Part shown: piece after piece, positions 56,356 to 64,000 of the stretch
Numbering within the stretch: the stretch's first letter is position 1
Layout of the letters: every line of letters starts with the position of its first letter
Assembly: GCF_035046505.1 (NCBI RefSeq)
Contig: NC_089830.1
Span: 22,396,379 to 22,460,378 of the forward strand
Reading direction: 5' to 3'
Source: Tiliqua scincoides
Taxonomy: Eukaryota; Chordata; Lepidosauria; Squamata; Scincidae
Length of the DNA stretch: 64,000 nucleotides
The notes under the pieces: generated by a model
What the model was told of the DNA's origin: nothing
Databases searched by the model: none
Seen by the model: the letters and a program-made list of their open reading frames with translations, nothing else
Translations under genes and position numbers: made by a program

Positions 56356-56742
56356 ACATAAGAACATAAGAACAGCCCCACTGGATCAGGCCATAGGCCC
56401 ATCTAGTCCAGCTTCCTGTATCTCACAGCGGCCCACCAAATGCCCCAGGGAGCACACCAGACAACAAGAGACCTGCAAGGCCTCCTGGGAATTGTAGTTA
56501 AGAACATAAGAACAGCTCCACTGGATCAGGCCATAGGCCCATCTAGTCCAGCTTCCTGTATCTCACAGCGGCCCACCAAATGCCCCAGGGAGCACACCAG
56601 ATCACAAGAGACCTCATCCTGGTGCCCTCCCTTGCATCTGGCATTCTGACATAACCCATTTCTAAAATCAGGAGGTTGCGCATGCACATCATGGCTTGTA
56701 CCCCGTAATGGATTTTTCCTCCAGAAACGTGTCCAATCCCAA
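56356..56742 (-). mobile_element. CR1/L3 LINE tail, tandem pair
   Basis: Two tail units are joined by CTCCTGGGAATTGTAGTTAA, the same linker as in the array at 2690-3500. They are followed by the 3' part of one LINE (TGGATTTTTCCTCCAGAAAC side). The orientation is minus. Confidence 0.88.
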
Positions 56743-56744
56743 AG

Positions 56745-58542
56745 TGTCTCCGTTTGCCCTGGCCCTTGGTGCAAATAGATGGGGAGCGCAGGGCTAGACA
56801 GAGGGAAAAAGTAAGTCTTGATCATGCCCCTAGAGGTGGGTGGGTTTCTTCATTTCATTGGATGTGGGTCATTTCATGAACCACCACCCTCTGAGTAAGC
56901 ATGCATACATAGGATTGCAATGGAATATAACTTGTTTATAGTTATTTGGGAGAAAGAGGTCTACAGTATCCCACTTTTCAGCGCTTATACGTTTGTTTTA
57001 AACTGCTGCTACCCACTCTAAGACTGTGAGAAGATTTGAGATGCAACGTCGAATGAATAAAATAAGTTTCAAAGTAGAAATGAACAGCAGAAGGAAGCAC
57101 TCTAAGAAAGAAGAGTAAGGGTGATTTGGTTGTTGAATTGGCTTAGGGAGACCTGATTCTGTTGGTATGGCTACGGGAGATGTCATCCTTTGTGCCTGCA
57201 CTTCTAAATTTACTTCTAAGGAGATTATTTAGCCCCAAGTTGACTCCTCAACATCACAGGTGGAGTGGAGCAAATTGGCCATAGTTGTGAAGCTACAGAA
57301 ACAGAGGGACACAGATCAGGTAGAGCCAGCTTGGGATGCCTTTTGTGGACAGAGCATCTCTGGTGGTGGTGACCTTGGACACCACAGACTCCCCAAAATA
57401 GAACCTCTCTCCATCAGTTTCTCATCTCTTTGTGGCTGCTCATGTCTAGCCTCCAATCCTGTGCACGGTGAGACATCAAGTCGCTTCCTCTCTCGTCATG
57501 TATGTTAAACAGAAATAGCAACGGGACCTCAAATCCCCACCACAGGGGTGTGTGTGTGCGCACAGATATGTATATGAAACTGTTGATGTGGCGGTCACTG
57601 AAATCTTACATTAGCTCTGCCCCCCCTTCCCAAGATCTCCCAGCACCTGAGGTGGTGTGCCAAACACCACTCTGAAGCCACCAAATCTCTGCCCCCCTCC
57701 AGCCTTCCTGGATTTGAAAAGAAAAGGGGGGGCAAAGAGGAAGGGCAGAGGAGAAGAAAGGGATTGGCGAGGCACAGTTCCTTTTCGAACCCAGGGAAAG
57801 GGAAATTGCACCTCCCCAATCCACTGACTGATCACCTTTTCAGTATCCTGGCTGGGCTGACCTTGCTCACAGGGATTCCCAGTTTGTCCAAGTCTCCAAC
57901 TTTCAATCCTCACTTTCAAGCTGGCATTCTGAATGGGAAAGGTTTTACCTTTATGTTTGAAACGCAGACCTTGCCAGCGTCTTTGAATGGCCTTGGCAAG
58001 CGTCAACCATGAAATCTCATGAGCCATCCAAATATTAAAATGTTGCGAGGCCAAGAAGCAGACCCAAACAGCAATGCAACCGACAGGCTTGTTTGCTTGC
58101 ACCTTCTGACTGAGGTCAGAGAACCATTGTGGATTCCATATGTTTTCCTGTTAAATTGCCAAGCATATGCACATGGGATTTTAATTAATAATGTATAACT
58201 TTTAAACATTTGCATACCATAATGCTAGCTTTGCATAGCCTTGCATCAGTACTGTTCAATATGCCACAACAGTTGGGTGCCGTCTATCAAATGCAATCAG
58301 ATAGGTAAAAAAAAAAATACTATTGCATGTCAAGCATCCTATCTGTCGACAGGGTTCAGCACATAGAACCATTGCATGTCACCTCTCAAATAAAAAAAAA
58401 AAAAAAAAACTTAAATTCCAAAGGTTTTCCAAGACAGAGATCAACTCTTTTGTGACTGCTGGACGAACAGGTGAGAATTCAGAGTGGATTTGGAGAATGC
58501 TTAATGTATTATTTTTACCCCCCTTTCCCTAGCTGCAGCATG
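56745..58542. other. Intergenic, no gene seen
   Basis: No exon or clear interspersed repeat is recognised; an A-run lies at 58392-58409. Confidence 0.45.
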
Positions 58543-58550
58543 CATTATAG

Positions 58551-58925
58551 CAAGGGTGCTCAATAGGTGGATCGTGATCTACTGGTAGATCGCGAGGCAA
58601 AATGAGTAGATCGCAGAGTGCCGGACCCCCCCCCCCTTCAGGTGCCTCTGGGAGGAAATGCCGGGAGTAAGGCCCATTGTACTCAATGGGGCTTACTCCC
58701 AGGTAAGTGTGGCTAGGATTGCAGCCTCACAGCCTAATCCTAGGCATGTCTACTCAGGAATAAGTCCTGTTATACTCAGTGGGGCTCAAGGTACACCAAC
58801 ATACATTGTACACATAAATGTTATATGTTATGATGGCGCGAACATTGTAAAAAAACTCTGGTAGATCTCCGGGCCTTGCTGGGTTTCAAAGTAGCTCTTG
58901 AGCCAAAAAAGTGTGAGCACCCCTG
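58551..58925. mobile_element. hAT-type element containing palindromic MITE sequence
   Basis: CAAGGGTGCTCAATAGGTGG at the left and GTGTGAGCACCCCTG at the right. The target duplications CATTATAG (58543-58550 and 58926-58933) are perfect. About 58667-58785 is a palindromic MITE. Confidence 0.9.
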
Positions 58926-59039
58926 CATTATAGGAACACATAACTGAATCAAGCATAAAATGAATAGTGCAGTGAGATTTGAGGGGTTTTCCCCCCCTTA
59001 TATGCAAAGCTATTCAAATGTAATCAAATAATTGATTAC

Positions 59040-59345
59040 AATTACAAGCTGAGAGGAAGTCCCAATGAACACAATGTAATCCCCACTCACATTTACACAG
59101 AAGGAAGCCCCACTGTGCTCAGTGGGACTTGGGCTGCAACACTCTCCTGGGATTAAAGCCCCACTGAATACAATGGGACTTGCCTCAGCAGACCTGCATA
59201 TCTGTTAAACTCTCAGGGTTTAGGATTGCAGCCTTACAAAACAATCTGTGCATATTTACTCAGCAGCAAGCCCCACTGAGCTCAATGAAACAGACTTGCA
59301 GGTAAGTGTGTAAATGCCTAACACACTTACTAGTGAGTAAATCCC
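59040..59345. repeat. Cluster of decayed palindromic MITE copies
   Basis: GGAAGTCCCAATGAACACAATG, AAGCCCCACTGTGCTCAGTGGG and AGCAAGCCCCACTGAGCTCAATG follow at about 60-100 bp steps. Confidence 0.5.
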
Positions 59346-59455
59346 TACATAGAAGGACTCTCCAAATAAACACAGAATCATGACAATCACCTGATTTCTT
59401 TTTTATCAGCCAATGTCCAATATAGTTCTGCATATGTTCCTTGATGTCACTAAAC

Positions 59456-59837
59456 CAGTGGTTCCCATACTTTTTAGCATCAAGACCCACTTTTTAAAAC
59501 AAGACTCTGTTGGGACTCACCTATGTTTAACAATTAAGTAAAAGGAGATATAGAAAGTAATATTTTATTTACTTACAAGCAATAATAACCAGGGGAAAAA
59601 ACCCTCAAACATATATCTCCCAATATTTATACATGCTTGCAAACTGCTGGAGCTGAGCTTCTTGCAAGGCAGTTAGCAGCTATCTTGCAAACTGCAGGAG
59701 CTGAGCTCTTTGCAGGGTAATTAGCAGCTATCTGATTTTCTGAATAGCCACAGAGTTTGAGGCAATTAGTTAGCTGTTCTTTCCATCTCCCTTATGCAAC
59801 CTACCAAAAATCAGGACCTACAGTTTGGAATCCACTG
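59456..59837 (+). mobile_element. hAT-type element, family B
   Basis: CAGTGGTTCCCATACTTTTT to CAGTTTGGAATCCACTG, with perfect 8-bp duplications CACTAAAC at 59448-59455 and 59838-59845. Confidence 0.9.
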
Positions 59838-59849
59838 CACTAAACTGTA

Positions 59850-62740
59850 CAGAGTACTGAAGCCCCCCTTTCAATCACCAGAAATATAGCTGTTCCGCCT
59901 TGTTTCTGCCTCTAGTCTAGCCTGCAGTCTCTGCTAGTGGAAAGTTGTTTGTTTTTTTTCCTCCAGCTGAGGTGCAGAGTAGGTCTCCTGTATACGTACT
60001 TTACCTCACCATCTGCAAACTTAAAACCTGTTTGATGCTAAAGCAAACCCCCCATATAACCCCTGAAGCTGATCTTGCCCCATCTATAGCTTCCCACCAG
60101 ATCTCTACCCTCAAATGTGCTCATCATAGTTGGGTTGGCCAGCTATAAGACTGGGCCAATCAGTTATGCAGGATTTTGATCCTGTGTAACTTGAGCACAT
60201 AACAGGGGTTGTAGCTCCAGCTTACCTGCCTAGTCAATGTTTGACCTGGGCCACACCTTAGAAACTGTTGCCCTGCTGATAACTTGAGAAAGGCTGCAAA
60301 GAAAGAAATTTACACTTACATTCTCATTGGTATTCAAGGCTCTGGGTGTTTGGCTGTGTCCTCAGCATACAGGTAGGTACCCTGTGTTTACATTCTTGAC
60401 TGTGGAGATGCCTAGTGGTTAAAGTGTTATGTTGATTGGAGAGATTGCTAGTGATTGGATGGGTGAAGCCCCCCCTTCATGTAACTTCTTCCTGGGACAG
60501 GTTTCCCTTCTCTATTAACAGAGACGGCCATGAAGAGGCTCTAGAAGAGGTGGGGTAGACAGGCTCCTATCTCTCTCCCCCCCCCCCCCCTGCCTTTAGC
60601 AAACAGAAATGGCTAAAATATGACTTTCCCCCAAACAAGCTTATATTAAAGTCAAGTGCGCCTTCTTCAGGGCAAATCTGTTTAGGGTGAGAGCATTCGT
60701 GCAAACTATAATGCTATTGAGTCTGCCATCCTACACCTGTTTACCTGAGTGTAAATGCTGGAGGATGAAAGGGGCTACTTCTTTGTAAGCTTGCACAGAA
60801 TTAGGTTGCAGGTCTCATTCAGGAATCAAAGATGTGGGGCAATGTTGGTCTTCCTGAATGCATGTTGCCTCTTCTGCACACCCCTCCCCCAATATTTCTT
60901 TCCAGTGCAATAGCTGAGCTAAGCCCCTTTTTCTACTTGTAGTTTTATGGGGGGAACCAAACACCCACAACTTCCACAGTTGCATAACAGGGAGAGCGGA
61001 TAGCGGAGAAAGCATTGACCTGGTGAACCTTGTGATCAGCTCTCCTGCTGCTGAACTTGGTTCCTGGGCCCTTGCTTGCCAGAGCACCAACAAGCTGCAT
61101 GAACAACTAAGGGTGCATGCCATTGCACCCCCACATCAGCTTTGAGTCACATATCATGCACCCCATCACTAGAAGACTGGACTCTATGAGAAAGAACGTG
61201 AATCTGTCCTGGGGGAAAGAGTCACACTGCTCCTTATAATGATTGATTAAATGCTGCAGTCTCCTGGACCCATCGTAAACTGGATGAGCTTTTGGACTGT
61301 GCAGAATCTTGCTTCTCCCCCCCCCCAACCTATAATAGCCTCTGCAACCAAGGAAAGGTATTTTCGGTGACATCGTAGTGGTGTCCACTGCCCTGATTGC
61401 AGCAATCACCTAACAAGAGGAATTAGAATTGCTTGATTACAATTATTAATCACGTCCCTAGCACTTTTCATGGACAAGAATTCTTGTCTTGTTTATCCTT
61501 CCACTAACCCCCCTTGAGGTAGTTAAGCTGAAGAGACATGGAGCCAGGCGAGGTCATCCAATGAGCTCCCTGGACAAGCAAGGGATTTGAGGCAGAGACA
61601 CCCGCAGCCCAGATGGCTGCTCCCCCCCCCAACCAGGGGTTTAGCCTTGTTATGCTGAAAGCAGGGTGGTCCCTTCCCTTTTGACAGCCACTCTGTGCCC
61701 CTGAACAGCTGCCTGTCCTTCGACAGGTGCCTCATTTTCCTGGCACAAAGGTGTGGCAATGGAGCAAAGCTGCACCGGTTGAATACCTGCCTATCAGCCA
61801 ACTGATAAAGGGCACAGAGTATCAATCAGAAAAGACGGCACCTTTGATGCTTAAGGACAGGGCATATCTGACTGTTGGATTCACATCCCCGCAAGGTGCT
61901 CAGTGCAATTATCCCTGTTTTATCTCTTTTTACAGTTGTGTCTGCACTGCGAGTCTGGTGCACCGTGTGTTCTTGTGGCTGAAAATAGGGGATCAGCACA
62001 TGCCCTGCAGAGAGGAACATGCTGTGTGGAAAGGTTGATTGTGAAGCAGCCCTTTTGAATGAGAGCTGGGCCCAAAATGGCTAATCTGGCAAGCCTGACT
62101 CCATCGCCCCAACTTCAACTTCGGAGCTGACCAAACTTTGGAGTTTGATCAGCTGCTTATCCCTGGAGCTGCCGAACGAAAGGTCAGCCTGTCAGCTTCT
62201 CCATATCAGTTATCAGCACTTTCCTTCAGTCTCCTTGGAGAAACATCTTGATAAAGAGAACCTATTTGCTTATCCCGTTCACTCTTTGAGGTCCAATTAG
62301 AGCAGGGCTCCTTAGTGTTGACCTGGAAGCTGGATCCACGTCTAATCGGGTTTTATTTGACTGTTCCCCTGCCCAAATTGAAAACCAGATCCGGGAGAAC
62401 GTTCCTTCACAGATTTGCCAAAGAAAAGAAAAGCTTTGTAACAAAAATATGGTTGTAAAAGAGAAAGAGGGAGATTCCACAGCAAGACTTGTCCAGTACT
62501 TTGCGGTGCCTGACCTCTCAGCCAAAGGCAGTCCCCCTTTTTGGTGACATGCGGGTGCTACCTCTCCTATTCCTCCTCCTCCTTCCGTCTCCCTGGATGT
62601 GAAAAGGAAGAGGGGGAAAGAGCTAGAGGGGAAGTGCAGAGGAGAGCTCAATATGCTCCAGCCCAGCAGTCACCGAACTTGCGACTGCTGTCCTTCGGAA
62701 AACCGGTCCCCATTTGGACTGGAGCTTTTCATTCTGTGTC
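59850..62740. other. Intergenic, no gene seen
   Basis: Long open frames on the minus strand (about 60.8-61.4 kb) have no domain that I know. They may belong to an unrecognised repeat. C-runs lie near 60580 and 61317. Confidence 0.4.
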
Positions 62741-62746
62741 CATGCC

Positions 62747-62894
62747 ATATGTATTCCCAGTAGATCTGGGAACAGGGGTGCTTGGGGCAGTCGCATCTGT
62801 CACTCAGCATCCTAGAAGGCTATGCAGCAGGACATCCAGACAGACCCGACTGCCCAGAGCGTCTCTTTGCCCAGATCTACTGGGAATACATGGG
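62747..62894. repeat. Foldback repeat
   Basis: ATGTATTCCCAGTAGATCTGG and its inverse CCAGATCTACTGGGAATACAT start arms of about 55 bp each. GGGCAGTCG-like and CGACTGCCC-like words lie further in. Confidence 0.82.
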
Positions 62895-62995
62895 GTGCGG
62901 AGGCAGAACAGTAAGCTCCACTCGTGAATCGGAGGGCTTTGCCTGAACCCCAGATCCGGCCCCCAGCTGGGGTTTGGAAAACCCTGCCCTAGCCC

Positions 62996-63349
62996 AGTGG
63001 TTCCCAAGCTTTTAGCACAGCTTTAGCTTGCAAACTGTAGGAGCTTAGCACCTTGCAAACTGCATAAGGTGAACTCTTTGAAGGGCATTTTCTGGTAGCT
63101 CCTGCAGTTTGCAAGATAGCTGTCAATTGCTCTGCAAAGAGTTCAGCTCCTGCAGTTTGCAAGGCAGCCAACTGCAGGAGCTCGGCTCTTTGCAGGGCAG
63201 TTAGCAGCTATTTGATTTTTGAATAGTCTCAGGGCTTGAGACAATTAGTTATCTGATCTTGCCATCACCTGTGTTTACACTGGAGGCTCTGCTCCTTGCG
63301 TCACGACCCACCAAAAAACAGGCTGTGACCCACAATTTGGCAAACACAG
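62996..63349 (+). mobile_element. hAT-type element, family B
   Basis: CAGTGGTTCCCAAGC at the left and TTTGGCAAACACAG at the right. Flanks are CCCTAGCC (62988-62995) and CAGTAGCC (63350-63357). The body repeats TGCAGGAGCT/GCAGTTTGCAAG words. Confidence 0.75.
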
Positions 63350-63557
63350 CAGTAGCCCACCATGATTCTCTCCACCATCCTTCCACTCCATTCTCCTGGA
63401 GTGGAATGAAGGTGTGGGGGCAGGCAGAGGAAGAACTTGGGTGCTTCCTGGCATTCTGCTGTTTGAGGAGATCCCCTCGTGACTGGCTGATCCAGTTCCA
63501 CAGGGTAATATGACTGGTCTCTTTTGTCCCATCTTGGCAACCTCCCCTGCCTTTCAG

Positions 63558-64000
63558 ATGGCTCCTCCCTTGGACTGTGTTCTGCTAATCCAGAGGCACC
63601 GGGAGCTGCTTCTGCGCTTGATCGAGCCCAGCCCAGCCCCCCTGCTCCGGGCGCTCCATGACTGTGGCCTCCTTGCCCAGCCGGAGTACTTTGCTTTGCT
63701 GGAGACAAAACCCAAGACCAACCAAGTCATTGCACTGCTGGAGAGGGTCAGCCAGAGGCCTGGAGACAGCCAGAAATTCCTGGAGGAGCTGACAAAACTG
63801 CAGGACGTGTATTCCCCAGAGCTGCAGCAGTGGTTGCAAGAGAGCTACCTAGTGGAAGAAGGAAAAGGAGAATGTCCCCCATCCCAGCCAGGTACTGCAG
63901 TGGCAGGACAAGCCTCTGGGGGCATCAGCAACCCTCCGTCAAGCCCTGATTCTTGGGGCCAGACTATGCAGGACATCACATGCATCATGTCTGTTCTTGC
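63558..64000 (+). CDS. CARD-containing protein, N-terminal coding exon (3' partial)
   Basis: The ATG follows a tract ending ctgcctttcag, so it opens a coding exon. Residues 1-95 or so form a caspase recruitment domain: LLIQRHRELLLRLIEPSPA, LLRALHDCGLLAQPEYFALL, KTNQVIALLERV, SQKFLEELTKL and YSPELQQWLQ fit CARD helices 1-6. CARDs mediate homotypic assembly of inflammasome, NOD and caspase complexes. The frame stays open to the window edge through a Gly/Ser/Pro-rich stretch. A possible donor (G|GTACTG) lies at 63892, so the exon may end at 63891 or run on. The spacing resembles NOD1-type CARDs, but I cannot name the gene. No CARD gene is known to me at this place in human. Confidence 0.7.
   Translation, partial: MAPPLDCVLLIQRHRELLLRLIEPSPAPLLRALHDCGLLAQPEYFALLETKPKTNQVIALLERVSQRPGDSQKFLEELTKLQDVYSPELQQWLQESYLVEEGKGECPPSQPGTAVAGQASGGISNPPSSPDSWGQTMQDITCIMSVL

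Noticed and set aside
60815-61409. Two long minus-strand open frames
   Set aside because: No signal, domain or family resemblance is seen. They may be chance frames or an unrecognised repeat.

Overview
The window is vertebrate nuclear DNA, most likely from a squamate reptile (lizard or snake). The reasons are spliced vertebrate genes, tRNA-derived SINEs with the body of the squamate Sauria family, CR1/L3- and L2-type LINE tails, 5S rRNA-derived SINEs, and very many hAT-type non-autonomous DNA transposons. Only about 4% of the 64 kb is coding.

Four genes can be supported. (1) USF2 (+), 5280-9808: the last six coding exons, covering the USF-specific region, the bHLH and the leucine zipper. The 5' exons lie before the window. 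(2) HAMP, hepcidin (+), 23523-27803: three exons, complete, with a TATA box and a STAT3-type site exactly like the one known in the human promoter. (3) A Siglec-family immunoglobulin receptor (-), 39669 down to 31348: seven exons that splice in frame to a 551-residue type I membrane protein with one V-set and three C2-type Ig domains, a transmembrane helix and a tail without a canonical ITIM. It is closest in motif to MAG, but the arginine that binds sialic acid is replaced by tryptophan. (4) At the right edge (+), from 63558, the N-terminal CARD of an unidentified CARD protein.

USF2-HAMP-Siglec matches the human 19q13.12 order USF2-HAMP-MAG-CD22, except that the Siglec gene is on the opposite strand. 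USF2 is a known activator of hepcidin in mammals, so a regulator and its target sit side by side.

Layout: 1-5279 USF2 intron with two stacked hAT elements, a CR1-type LINE tail and a five-unit 140-bp tandem array. 5280-11100 USF2 exons and 3'UTR. 11.1-23.3 kb intergenic, repeat-rich. 23.3-28.03 kb HAMP, whose intron 2 carries a 433-bp foldback and three tandem 5S-SINE units. 28-31.3 kb intergenic. 31.3-39.7 kb Siglec gene. 39.7-63.5 kb contains no recognisable gene and consists largely of nested hAT elements, palindromic MITEs, SINEs, LINE tails and microsatellites.

No wholly new biological system is evident. The best leads are the Siglec that lacks its key arginine, a LINE/SINE pair sharing a 3' tail that forms a UUCG hairpin, the tandem LINE-tail array carrying ZNF143-like cores, and a set of datable nested transposon insertions.
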